Assembly: GCA_947494095.1 (NCBI GenBank)
Contig: CANLTI010000007.1
Location: 48,218 to 112,217, forward strand
DNA from: an uncultured Pseudomonadales bacterium
GTDB lineage: Bacteria; Pseudomonadota; Gammaproteobacteria; Pseudomonadales; Cellvibrionaceae
Direction of reading: 5' to 3'
Length of the DNA stretch: 64,000 nt
The translations under genes and the position numbers were made by a program. The notes under the pieces were generated by a model. It ran no database searches and was not told where the DNA came from. It saw nothing but the letters and a program-made list of their open reading frames with translations. Below, piece by piece: positions 47,406-55,464 of this stretch. Positions within the stretch are counted from its first letter, which is position 1; the number at the start of each line of letters is the position of its first letter.

Positions 47406-47434
47406 AAAAAAAAGGAGGCGAAAGCCTCCTTTTA
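47406..47434 (-). terminator. Rho-independent terminator after sodB
   Basis: AAAAGGAGGC-TTTC-GCCTCCTTTT with a long T run on the minus strand, 26 bases after the sodB stop. Confidence 0.92.
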
Positions 47435-47459
47435 AATTGGGGTAACCTGCACTCTACGC

Positions 47460-48041
47460 TTACGCGAAGTTTTGGTTAGCAAAATCCCAGTTTACTAACG
47501 CCCAAAAAGCGTTCATGTAAGTAGGGCGTGCATTACGATAATCAATGTAGTAAGCATGCTCCCACAAGTCAACGGTTAATAGCGGTGTCACGCCCTCATC
47601 GGTCAATGGTGTAGCTGCGTTACTGGTGTTAACGATAGCCAAAGACCCGTCAGCATTTTTAACTAGCCAAGTCCAAGAAGAACCGAAGTTGTTAATAGCC
47701 GATTGTGTAAATTGCTCTTTAAATGCATCAAAAGAGCCAAACGCCGCCACAATAGCATCGCCTAATGCACCGGTTGCTGTACCGCCGCCATTAGGGCTTA
47801 AGCAATTCCAGTAGAAGGTGTGATTCCAAATTTGTGCGGCATTATTAAAAACACCACCCGAAGAAGTTTTAACCACTTCTTCTAATGTTTTACCTTCAAA
47901 CTCAGTACCAGGAAGCAAACCGTTCAATTTAGTCACATAGGTTTGGTGATGCTTGCCATAGTGAAACTCAAGGGTTTCTTCTGAAATATGAGGAACCAAT
48001 GCGTCTTTTGCGTAAGGCAAAGCCGGTAATTCAATCGCCAT
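47460..48041 (-). CDS. sodB: Superoxide dismutase (Fe type)
   Basis: A 193-aa Fe/Mn-family superoxide dismutase. [36 protein letters not shown] holds two histidine ligands; [31 protein letters not shown] and [24 protein letters not shown] (D and H ligands) complete the metal site; the pattern fits the Fe type. The ATG at 48041 with AGGA upstream is chosen; a longer frame from 48140 adds 33 residues that do not match the family. Confidence 0.94.
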   Translation of the reverse strand: MAIELPALPYAKDALVPHISEETLEFHYGKHHQTYVTKLNGLLPGTEFEGKTLEEVVKTSSGGVFNNAAQIWNHTFYWNCLSPNGGGTATGALGDAIVAAFGSFDAFKEQFTQSAINNFGSSWTWLVKNADGSLAIVNTSNAATPLTDEGVTPLLTVDLWEHAYYIDYRNARPTYMNAFWALVNWDFANQNFA

Positions 48042-48591
48042 GATGTTTGTCCTATAACTATTAATAAAAAAACAAAGTGAATAAAAACGGTAATACATGC
48101 GCTTGCATGCTTGATAAACAGCGCTTTGTACGTAGCCCAATAGAAAACAGGTTAAACCTTAACAAGCTCAAAGCCAACCTCGTTACGTATTCCAAGCTGC
48201 TTCAACGACACGCACACTACCAGATCCGCCCAATTGCCGCTAGAGCCTCTCTAAAATTCTAGTCACTATTCAGAGGTGAGGAAATTGGCGTTAATGGATT
48301 ATTTGCTGGGCCGCTCAAGCCATCCATAGCCGCTATATAAGCGCTCCCGGCGCTTAAATGCCCAGAAAATAGCCCGTTAACACCCTGTTAAGAGGGTTTT
48401 TGGGTTCGGCTGAATAGCTGCCCACTCTATTCCTCTGTTCAGTGCAACTTTTTATGTATTCAGTCGTATTGGGTTATTAGCGAAGGGCATTTAAACGCTC
48501 AAAGCTATAAAGACACCTTTTACTGAGCGCCTTACACACTCTCTCAGCACACAGCCCATAAACACCATCAAGGACAACTTAGGATTACGAT
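48042..48591. other. Intergenic region holding repeat copy 2
   Basis: A 550-base gap between divergent sodB and the cytochrome lipoprotein gene. Besides the dispersed repeat at 48271-48417 I see only AT-rich promoter-like sequence and a ribosome binding site (TTAGGA) just before 48592. No gene is convincing. Confidence 0.45.
48271..48417 (-). repeat. Dispersed intergenic repeat, copy 2 (short form)
   Basis: Reverse-complement match to 5328-5535. On the minus strand it begins CTATTCAGCCGAACCC (48417 downward), continues through CTCTTAACAGGGTG and CTGGGCATTTAAGCGCCGGG, then after about 20 bases resumes with GATGGCTTGAGCGGCCCAG and ends in TTTCCTCACCTCTGA. It lacks about 60 bases present in the middle of copy 1. 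It lies 175 bases before a gene start and faces away from it. Confidence 0.75.
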
Positions 48592-50157
48592 ATGAATACA
48601 AAAACTTTACATCTGTTAGCTATCGCTACTGCCGCTTTTACACTACAAGCTTGCGGCAACGGCAAAAACTCTAACAAAACATACCCTAGTAGCTCAACGG
48701 CCAGTACAGCCTCAAGTGTCGCCTCAAGCACACCCGCAAACTCCAGTTCGAGCAGCAACTCATCCAGCGCAGCTCCTACACCGCAAAAAACAGCCGCCGA
48801 GCAATATCTCGCGCAATGCTCAGGCTGCCACGGCAACAACGGGAATGGCACCACGGCTATTGGCTCGTCTCGTGATTTAGCAGCGCTAACCACCTACATT
48901 ACAAATAACATGCCTAAAGCCAACCCCTTGCTGTGCATCGACACGTGCGCCAGCGACATAGCCGCTTACATATTAGGCGGCTACGACATGCCCGCCGCTG
49001 CTACTCCAACGCCCGCTTTCAAACTCACCAACAACAACATTGCCACTAGCTACAAAGTCACCAGTTCTTTCAATACGCTGGCGTTCGTCAATGGCGAAAA
49101 AACTGTTGTGAACAATGGTAATTGGCAATGGCTGTACACCTCTGCCGCCGACCAACCGCTAAATAGCCAATGCAATACCGAGGCGTGTTTAAGCAACTGG
49201 CAGCCCGTACTTGCCGGCCAAGAAGCCGCGGTAGAGGCACCCTTTGGCCTTATGCAAAGAGAGGATGATCACCATCAAATCACGCTTTACGGCATGCCAA
49301 CTTACATTAAAACCGGTGGCGACACTCGCGCACTCAGCAGCGCACAATGGCCTCTCGCCACGGCCGCGCCTTTCACCGCCAATAACAACTGGCTAATCAG
49401 CAACGGACATTTATGGATTCAAGATGCCAACGGCGCACGCTGGGCCGACCTGAGCAACCGCACAGTTTATGTTAAGACAAACGAGGGCGAGTGCGCCAGC
49501 GACTGCCTGAATAACTGGCCAGCCTTGATGGCTCCTGCGAATGCCACTGCCACTGCGCCCTACAGCCTAATAGCGCGCAATGATAGCGATAAAAAACAAT
49601 GGGCCTACCAAGGTCAAGCGCTGTATGTATTTGGCGCCGATAATGCTGGCGATGCCTTAGGCGCAACCATAGAGGGCTGGAAGCGTGCCAGTATCACTCC
49701 CATCGCGTGGCATGATAGCGCCATAGGTAAAGGATTATTTGTTGATGGCCAAGCCATGGTGTGGGTCAAAAGTGATGATGGCTGGGCCGCAAGCTGGCAA
49801 GACATTAACAACCGAGCGCTCTATACCTTTGCCAATGACGGGGACTTTAACGCCTCACCCGATACCGCAATGCTTGCCTGCACAGCCGATTGCGCCGTTG
49901 CATGGCCACCGCTTATGGCTGCTAAAAACAGCTTTGCCAACGGAGCTTTTTCACTGGTTGCGCGCGGTACAGGTATGCAGTGGGCGTATAAAGGTAAACC
50001 TTTATACCTATTCAACAAAGATAACGCTGGCGAAACCACAGGCCATAAAGATGCGGGGCCTTGGACACTAGCAGGCTGGAACCAACCGACGAGCGATCAA
50101 AACACCCCCTCTGACGGCAGCTCTGATGGCAGTTCTGATGGCAACTATGGCAACTAG
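48592..50157 (+). CDS. Lipoprotein with cytochrome c domain and three Lipoprotein_15-type repeats
   Basis: A 521-aa protein. The signal peptide ends in a lipobox (FTLQAC, Cys21), followed by a Ser/Thr/Pro linker (22-66). Residues 67-135 form a small class I cytochrome c with CSGCH haem motif and a likely axial Met in NNMPKANPL, plus an extra cysteine pair (CIDTC). The remainder (about 145-495) carries three copies of a repeat resembling the secreted/lipoprotein repeat PF03640, each with a (V/L)Y(V/T/F)...C-x-x-x-C-x-x-x-W-P/Q-x-L and a second YVF/LFNKDNAG half; it ends in a DGSS-rich tail. Probably an outer-membrane or cell-surface redox lipoprotein. A strong RBS and position ahead of a chemoreceptor are noted; electron partner unknown. 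Confidence 0.8.
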   Translation: MNTKTLHLLAIATAAFTLQACGNGKNSNKTYPSSSTASTASSVASSTPANSSSSSNSSSAAPTPQKTAAEQYLAQCSGCHGNNGNGTTAIGSSRDLAALTTYITNNMPKANPLLCIDTCASDIAAYILGGYDMPAAATPTPAFKLTNNNIATSYKVTSSFNTLAFVNGEKTVVNNGNWQWLYTSAADQPLNSQCNTEACLSNWQPVLAGQEAAVEAPFGLMQREDDHHQITLYGMPTYIKTGGDTRALSSAQWPLATAAPFTANNNWLISNGHLWIQDANGARWADLSNRTVYVKTNEGECASDCLNNWPALMAPANATATAPYSLIARNDSDKKQWAYQGQALYVFGADNAGDALGATIEGWKRASITPIAWHDSAIGKGLFVDGQAMVWVKSDDGWAASWQDINNRALYTFANDGDFNASPDTAMLACTADCAVAWPPLMAAKNSFANGAFSLVARGTGMQWAYKGKPLYLFNKDNAGETTGHKDAGPWTLAGWNQPTSDQNTPSDGSSDGSSDGNYGN

Positions 50158-50219
50158 CGCCACGGCAAGTCAGTATCACACCAAGTAAGCACCACGCATG
50201 TATTTGCTTACCGCTCAAC

Positions 50220-50250
50220 CGGAGGGTTAATAACCTGTTTTAACCCTCCG
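50220..50250 (+). terminator. Perfect 11-bp-stem hairpin after the cytochrome lipoprotein gene
   Basis: CGGAGGGTTAA and TTAACCCTCCG are separated by nine bases, 62 bases after the stop. The stem is strong but no T run follows, so it may be a transcript-stabilising hairpin or factor-dependent terminator. Confidence 0.5.
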
Positions 50251-50447
50251 CTGACGACTAAATCAGCGTAACGCTGACTGCATCCTAATAAGAGATTGGC
50301 TTATCATCTGACGCATAACCTACCAAACACCGCAGCTTCTGCTAGCTTTAGAGGGTACATTGAATATGACTATGCCCTTAATCGATTGACTGATAGAAAA
50401 AGCCACTACTATCAGTATTGATTGTGAAGCTATTTGGAGGAGATTCC

Positions 50448-50741
50448 ATGCTGCATTTTTTTATGACTAGCGCCCCTCACACTTTAAGGCCTCGAACAAT
50501 GAAGGCCCAACTCAGCTCTCACGCCGCCCAGCAACACCCACTGGCAGCGCGGTATAGCACAGCCATAGGCTTTCTTATATTGCTAGCCATTTTATTGGCC
50601 GCATTAACGACGCCGCTCTACGCGCCCAGCCCATCAACACACAGCCACTCGCCCACATTCATCTCGCGCTACACCAGCCCAACCACAAAAATGACCGAGT
50701 ATTTATTTGAAGGCGCCGAGCACACAACGAGTCTGGCTTAA
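50448..50741 (+). CDS. Small membrane protein upstream of a chemoreceptor
   Basis: A 97-aa protein starting at the ATG at 50448, which has an excellent ribosome binding site (GGAGGAG six bases upstream). A polar N-terminus (about 1-45) precedes one hydrophobic helix (AIGFLILLAILLAALTTPLYA, about 49-69), then a Ser/Thr/Pro/His-rich tail. I do not recognise it. It is 39 bases before the chemoreceptor gene on the same strand, so they are probably co-transcribed. An upstream frame start at 50418 is less likely. Confidence 0.55.
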   Translation: MLHFFMTSAPHTLRPRTMKAQLSSHAAQQHPLAARYSTAIGFLILLAILLAALTTPLYAPSPSTHSHSPTFISRYTSPTTKMTEYLFEGAEHTTSLA

Positions 50742-50780
50742 TCATCTAGCATTCTATTTAGCGACAACAAAGGAATCTTT

Positions 50781-52277
50781 ATGAGAATACGATATTCTCT
50801 TAGCAATAAATTAATGCTCACAATGACCTGCATTATGGTGCTGGTCGCAGGCGCGGCATTAACACTCAACTACAGTTTTAATAAAAAGCAACTGGCACAG
50901 ACCTTTGAGCAAGATACCGCAACCCTTGTCAAGCTCACTCACACAGCCATCAGCAAAGCGGTGCTAAATAAAGACCTACAGCAACTCAAGACCATCAGCG
51001 AATCGCTAGTGGCGACACATTTCGTTACTGGCATCACAATACAAGATGAGCAAGGTGCAATGCTCACTCAACTTAGCGCACAAAATACACCCTCGGCCTT
51101 TAAGCACACCCAAGCGAACCTACCGATCACACACAACAAAAACGTCATCGGTCGCTTTACCTTGGTTTTTTCAGCCGAAGAGAATACAGCGCTCTTAAAC
51201 CGCCAGAGCCAACAAAATGCCGCCATTGTATTAACACTGCTAATATCTGCATTAGTATCCTGCTTTTTAGTGTGTAAGCGCTTTATTATTAACCCGGTCA
51301 ATCGCCTAGCCGAGGCGTTTGATGATATTGCTAACGGCGGTGGTGATCTAAGCCGGCGACTACCCACCAACAGCAGTGATGAAATTGCCTTGCTGTGCCA
51401 TAACTTTAACCGTGTGATCGAACATATATCGAGTATTATTGGCAACGTCAATACCGTCACCATGCAGGTCGAAAACAGCGTGAAAACCATGGTCAATGCG
51501 GCAGGTAATACCTCACAGCACACCGACAACCAGCTACAAGAAATAGAAATGGCCACTGCCGCTTTGACTCAGCTTGCACAATCGGCCGAGCAAGTGGCGC
51601 AATACGCTAAAAACGCGGCTGATAAAACAACGCATACGGCCAACCTAGCTGATGACAGCTCTAACATTGTTGAAACATCGCAAACAACGACCGCCAACCT
51701 GTCATCACAAATAGAGTCGACCACTCAAAAAGTGGGTGTTTTAAGAAATAAAAGCGATAACATTGGCTCGGTGATGGCCGTGATACGTACGATTGCAGAA
51801 CAAACGAACCTACTCGCTTTAAATGCCGCCATTGAAGCTGCGCGTGCAGGCGAGCAAGGCCGAGGGTTTGCGGTTGTAGCCGATGAAGTACGCTCGCTCG
51901 CCCAAAAAACACAATCCTCCACCGAAGAAATAGAAAGCATTATTAACGAGCTACAAAAAGCCTCTGATGAAGCCCATGAATCTATGCACGCCAGCAAAAA
52001 CTCTGTTGATGCAACAATCAGCACCGCCTACAAAGTCAGTGAAAGCCTCAGCCTTATTCGCACCAATATCATAGATATTAACGCGATGAATCAACAAATT
52101 GCTAACGCAGCGCACGAACAAAGCACCACATCTAGCGAAGTCAGCAAGAATGTCACCTCTATTTACGACTTATCGCATCAAGTTGCCGAAAACGCTAGAA
52201 TAGTGACAACCTCTAGCAACGAGCTACAACAAGAAAGCCGCGAGCTTCACACTCAACTGTCACAGTTTAAGCTATAG
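50781..52277 (+). CDS. Methyl-accepting chemotaxis protein
   Basis: A 498-aa chemoreceptor. TM1 at about 11-31, a short periplasmic ligand domain (about 32-145, without a recognisable Cache signature), TM2 at about 149-170, HAMP ([26 protein letters not shown]) and a cytoplasmic helical hairpin whose tip is [39 protein letters not shown]. It should signal to CheA/CheW. No C-terminal NWETF-like pentapeptide. Ribosome binding site AAAGGA precedes the ATG. The neighbours (redox lipoprotein and small membrane protein) hint at redox or oxygen taxis, but that is speculation. Confidence 0.92.
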   Translation: MRIRYSLSNKLMLTMTCIMVLVAGAALTLNYSFNKKQLAQTFEQDTATLVKLTHTAISKAVLNKDLQQLKTISESLVATHFVTGITIQDEQGAMLTQLSAQNTPSAFKHTQANLPITHNKNVIGRFTLVFSAEENTALLNRQSQQNAAIVLTLLISALVSCFLVCKRFIINPVNRLAEAFDDIANGGGDLSRRLPTNSSDEIALLCHNFNRVIEHISSIIGNVNTVTMQVENSVKTMVNAAGNTSQHTDNQLQEIEMATAALTQLAQSAEQVAQYAKNAADKTTHTANLADDSSNIVETSQTTTANLSSQIESTTQKVGVLRNKSDNIGSVMAVIRTIAEQTNLLALNAAIEAARAGEQGRGFAVVADEVRSLAQKTQSSTEEIESIINELQKASDEAHESMHASKNSVDATISTAYKVSESLSLIRTNIIDINAMNQQIANAAHEQSTTSSEVSKNVTSIYDLSHQVAENARIVTTSSNELQQESRELHTQLSQFKL

Positions 52278-52562
52278 GCCTATTTGCAAAGGCGTATTTA
52301 GGTGATAATTTAGTCTTATAGATATCTCCGCTGGGGTACTCTACCCCCCATTTAAGCCTATTTAAACAGGCAATCAAGCGCTAAGGGTTGCAGGTTATTG
52401 AGCGCTCTATTTTAGCGCTATTTCACACAGTCGACATAAACGGTGTATACCCTGTTGAAATAGCCCTAACAACCCCCACAAAGTAGCCCAACATGAGCCC
52501 GCAGAGGGTTTAGACTCACAGTCACAACAGATAACATAACTATTAACCAAGGCTCACATTGA

Positions 52563-52958
52563 ATGCCCACTACAGACACCCCCTTTTTGGACGAAGTACA
52601 ATGGACCCAAGAAGGCCTCGTACCAGCCATCGCTCAAGATGCCGCTACCGGCAAAATATTAATGATGGCGTGGATGAACCGCGAAGCGCTCACTCAAACC
52701 GCAAATTCTGGTTTTGCGGTTTACTGGTCGCGCTCACGCAAGAGCCTATGGCGCAAAGGTGAGAGCTCTGGACACCAACAAAAAGTCCATGAAATTCGCC
52801 TTGACTGTGATGCAGATGTTATTGTGTTACAAATTGAGCAAGCCGGTGGCATTGCCTGCCATACTGGCCGAGAGTCTTGCTTTTATCGCACATTATCTGA
52901 TAATCAGTGGCTAACGGTAGATCCTGTACTAAAAGACCCCAAAGAGATTTATTCATGA
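52563..52958 (+). CDS. hisI: Phosphoribosyl-AMP cyclohydrolase
   Basis: A 131-aa histidine-biosynthesis enzyme opening the purine ring of [52 protein letters not shown] and the metal-binding [28 protein letters not shown] are conserved. It is a separate polypeptide from hisE, as in Pseudomonas, and overlaps it by four bases (ATGA). Confidence 0.95.
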   Translation: MPTTDTPFLDEVQWTQEGLVPAIAQDAATGKILMMAWMNREALTQTANSGFAVYWSRSRKSLWRKGESSGHQQKVHEIRLDCDADVIVLQIEQAGGIACHTGRESCFYRTLSDNQWLTVDPVLKDPKEIYS

Positions 52959-53287
52959 GCAGCACGCTTCAGCAATTAAGCCAAATTTTGCACGAACGTA
53001 AAACTAGCGCAAACCCCGAGCAATCCTACGTTGCGCTTTTACATCAAAAAGGCTTAAATAAGATCCTCGAAAAGGTGGGCGAAGAATGCACCGAAACTTT
53101 GCTCGCGGCCAAAGATGCGGCCGTCAGCGGTGACAACAGTGAGTTAATCTATGAAACGGCAGATTTGTGGTTTCATTCATTAGTCATGCTGTCACACCTT
53201 GGTGAAGATGCAGACGCTATACTTAAAGAATTGGCAAAACGCTTTGATTTATCAGGGCTAGAAGAAAAAGCACAGCGTTCAAAATAA
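52955..53287 (+). CDS. hisE: Phosphoribosyl-ATP pyrophosphatase
   Basis: A 110-aa all-alpha pyrophosphatase of the MazG superfamily for the second step of histidine synthesis. [32 protein letters not shown] and [17 protein letters not shown] contain the metal-binding E-x-x-E and E-x-x-D. The ATG at 52955 overlaps the hisI stop; a longer frame from 52907 lies inside hisI. Confidence 0.94.
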   Translation: MSSTLQQLSQILHERKTSANPEQSYVALLHQKGLNKILEKVGEECTETLLAAKDAAVSGDNSELIYETADLWFHSLVMLSHLGEDADAILKELAKRFDLSGLEEKAQRSK

Positions 53288-53377
53288 AACGCTAACACCC
53301 TTAAATGTTAGTGGCGGCTCAGGTTGCACACTGATACAAACAACTCTATATACATTACTCAAAATAAAGGTTTTTCT

Positions 53378-53653
53378 ATGTTAAGTGGCATCGGAATTTG
53401 GCAGCTTCTTATTGTTTTAGTTATTGTTTTACTCCTTTTTGGCACTAAGCGACTCAAAGGCTTAGGTGGCGACTTAGGCGGAGCAATTAAAGGCTTCAAA
53501 AAAGCAATCACAGAAGATAAAACACCCGAAGAACAAGAACAAAAACGTGTTGATGCTGAAGCTGACGAAAAAGCCAAAGCAGAGACCGTAACGCCAGAAG
53601 CAGAAACCGTAAAGCCGGAAGCTGCACAAACAAAAACTGAAACCAAGCAGTAA
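53378..53653 (+). CDS. tatA: Sec-independent translocase subunit TatA
   Basis: A 91-aa TatA: short N-terminal membrane helix ([22 protein letters not shown]) with the F-G hinge, an amphipathic helix ([21 protein letters not shown]), then a Lys/Glu/Thr-rich tail. TatA oligomers form the pore of the twin-arginine pathway. The ATG at 53378 has AAGG upstream; a longer frame start is not supported. Five bases separate it from tatB. Confidence 0.94.
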   Translation: MLSGIGIWQLLIVLVIVLLLFGTKRLKGLGGDLGGAIKGFKKAITEDKTPEEQEQKRVDAEADEKAKAETVTPEAETVKPEAAQTKTETKQ

Positions 53654-53658
53654 TCGCC

Positions 53659-54288
53659 GTGTTTGATATAGGCTTATTTGAACTATTGGTTGTAGGCGGT
53701 GTTGGGCTCGTTGTGATTGGCCCAGAGCGCCTACCTGGCGCCATTAAAACCGGCGCTCTTTGGATAGGACGCGTTAAACGCGGCATCCTCGAAACTCGCC
53801 GCGAAATTGAGCAATCGATAGGTGCCGATGAAATTCGCCGCGAATTGCGCAACGAAGAAATCATGGCCTCTCTCGACAAGCTACGTGAAGCACGTACGCA
53901 ATTAGAAGACGACATTAAGGCTCATGCATCAGGGAATATACTGGACCATCAAGATAGTGACCATCACAATGATGAGCATCATCTTGATGACCACCATCAC
54001 GATGATCACCACGATGATGAGCACCACCATAACGAACATCATAGCGACGAGCATCACGACCACCACAACCTTGAGCACGACGCTGATTATCATCACGTTG
54101 ATGATAGCGACGACCACTGGAAACACCAACACGACGAGCATGATAATGAACACCACCATGACTCTGTAGTAGCCGACGACGAAGCGCAAGCTGCAAGCCG
54201 CCTCAACGGGACGCTCGAGCAGCCAATAGAACCTTCGCCCACTCTCGTAAGCACCAAGGAAGCCGACAACTCTGCGGCCAAATCATAA
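53659..54288 (+). CDS. tatB: TatB with an extended histidine/aspartate-rich tail
   Basis: A 209-aa TatB starting with GTG. MFDIGLFELLVVGGVGLVVIGPERLPGAIKT is a textbook TatB N-terminus (membrane helix, G-P-E-R-L-P hinge), followed by the amphipathic and second helices (RRELRNEEIMASLDKLREARTQLEDD). Residues 97-168 hold 29 histidines plus many Asp/Glu in HHxDE-like repeats. The last 40 residues return to a normal acidic tail (QAASRLNGTLEQPIEPSPT). TatB receives substrates together with TatC. The His/Asp segment is far outside the usual TatB composition and looks like a metal-binding or metal-storage region. No frameshift is evident: tatC starts four bases after the stop. Confidence 0.92.
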   Translation: MFDIGLFELLVVGGVGLVVIGPERLPGAIKTGALWIGRVKRGILETRREIEQSIGADEIRRELRNEEIMASLDKLREARTQLEDDIKAHASGNILDHQDSDHHNDEHHLDDHHHDDHHDDEHHHNEHHSDEHHDHHNLEHDADYHHVDDSDDHWKHQHDEHDNEHHHDSVVADDEAQAASRLNGTLEQPIEPSPTLVSTKEADNSAAKS

Positions 54289-54292
54289 ATCC

Positions 54293-55159
54293 ATGACCGA
54301 CCAGTTTGAACAAGAACACGACTCTCAACCCCTTGTTGAGCATTTAACCGAGCTGCGTGATCGCCTTGTAAAAGGCGTGGGCAGTATTTTTATTGTATTT
54401 ATTGCTCTGATTTATTTTGCGCGCGATATTTACAATTTTGTTGCCCAACCGCTGATGCAAGCCTTAGAGGGCACCAGCACAATGATTGCCACCGATGTAA
54501 CGGCAACATTTTTAACGCCCTTTAAGCTGACCTTTTTTGTGGCTGTATTTATTGCCATGCCTGTATTGCTCTATCAGATTTGGGCTTTTATTGCGCCGGC
54601 ACTCTATCGCAACGAAAAGCGCCTGGCTAAGCCTATCTTTGCCTCGAGCATTATTTTGTTTTATGTCGGCATTGCCTTTGCCTACTTTATTGTATTGCCG
54701 CCAATCTTCATGTTTTTTAACGCCATAACGCCTGAAGATGTGGCCTTAATGCCCGACATTACAACCTTTTTAAACTTGGTCATTAAGCTGTTTTTTGCTT
54801 TTGGCTTGGCCTTTGAAATACCGGTTGTTACGGTTATTTTAGTCACTGCCGGCATCATATCGCCAGATGGGCTGTCGCAAAAACGCCCTTATGTGGTGGT
54901 GGCTTGTTTTGTGATTGCCATGCTAATGACGCCACCGGATGTAGTCAGCCAATCGATGTTGGCCTTCCCTATGTGGGGACTTTTTGAAATTGGTATCTTT
55001 TTTGGCCGGCTCGCTATCAAAAACCGCCCACCTGAAGACCCAGAAGATGACGACACCCTCGCCGAGGACTCAGAAAGTGATCATGCTGAAGCCGACAAGC
55101 CAGTCACCAAAATCACATCACACGACGATAACGCCGACAGCATACTGAAAAAAGATTAA
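54293..55159 (+). CDS. tatC: Sec-independent translocase subunit TatC
   Basis: A 288-aa six-helix inner-membrane protein that recognises twin-arginine signals. LVEHLTELRDRLVKGV is the cytoplasmic N-terminus that contacts signal peptides, followed by TATFLTPFKLTFFVAVFIAMPVLLYQIWAFIAPALYRNEKR and AFEIPVVTVILV. The C-terminus adds a ~45-residue acidic tail (EDPEDDDTLAEDSESDH...). It is the last gene of the hisI-hisE-tatABC unit and is followed by a terminator. Confidence 0.96.
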   Translation: MTDQFEQEHDSQPLVEHLTELRDRLVKGVGSIFIVFIALIYFARDIYNFVAQPLMQALEGTSTMIATDVTATFLTPFKLTFFVAVFIAMPVLLYQIWAFIAPALYRNEKRLAKPIFASSIILFYVGIAFAYFIVLPPIFMFFNAITPEDVALMPDITTFLNLVIKLFFAFGLAFEIPVVTVILVTAGIISPDGLSQKRPYVVVACFVIAMLMTPPDVVSQSMLAFPMWGLFEIGIFFGRLAIKNRPPEDPEDDDTLAEDSESDHAEADKPVTKITSHDDNADSILKKD

Positions 55160-55464
55160 CGCTTAGCGGGATTAATCCGTACAACGCTATTCACTCAAAG
55201 ACACTGAGTATTTTCTAAGGCTAAGGCACCCAAAAGGCTCTAACGTATCAGTTAGAGCCTTTTTTATACCCCGCTCTGCGACTCTTTATTATTGAGTCGG
55301 CCTTGCTATTAACCCTGTCGCACACTCAAGCCAAGGAACGAGAAAAATACATGTTGCAATAATACGTGTTTTCCACTGATATTATGCTCCTGCAATGCCT
55401 AATAAGAGGCTGCGGCCCCGATCCCGATGTGTTGCTCAAAGCGTTACATGCCCAGGCTACATCC
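55160..55464. other. Intergenic region between convergent genes
   Basis: Apart from the tat terminator I see no gene or structured element in these ~305 bases. The stretch up to the helicase stop at 55465 holds no recognisable terminator for the helicase gene. Confidence 0.4.
55232..55265 (+). terminator. Rho-independent terminator after tatC
   Basis: AAAAGGCTCTAAC-GTATCA-GTTAGAGCCTTTT with further T, 73 bases after the tatC stop. Confidence 0.92.

Noticed and set aside
52321..52480. Possible third copy of the dispersed repeat (shares CCCTGTT and TAGCCC)
   Set aside because: Only short scattered matches; no continuous alignment.
53915..54196. Antisense and alternative-frame ORFs over the tatB His-rich region
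   Set aside because: They are produced by the CAY/GAY repeat composition and have no start signals.
55381..55394. Fourteen-base match (ATTATGCTCCTGCA) to the right edge of the window
   Set aside because: A 14-base match is expected by chance in 64 kb, and the flanks do not match.
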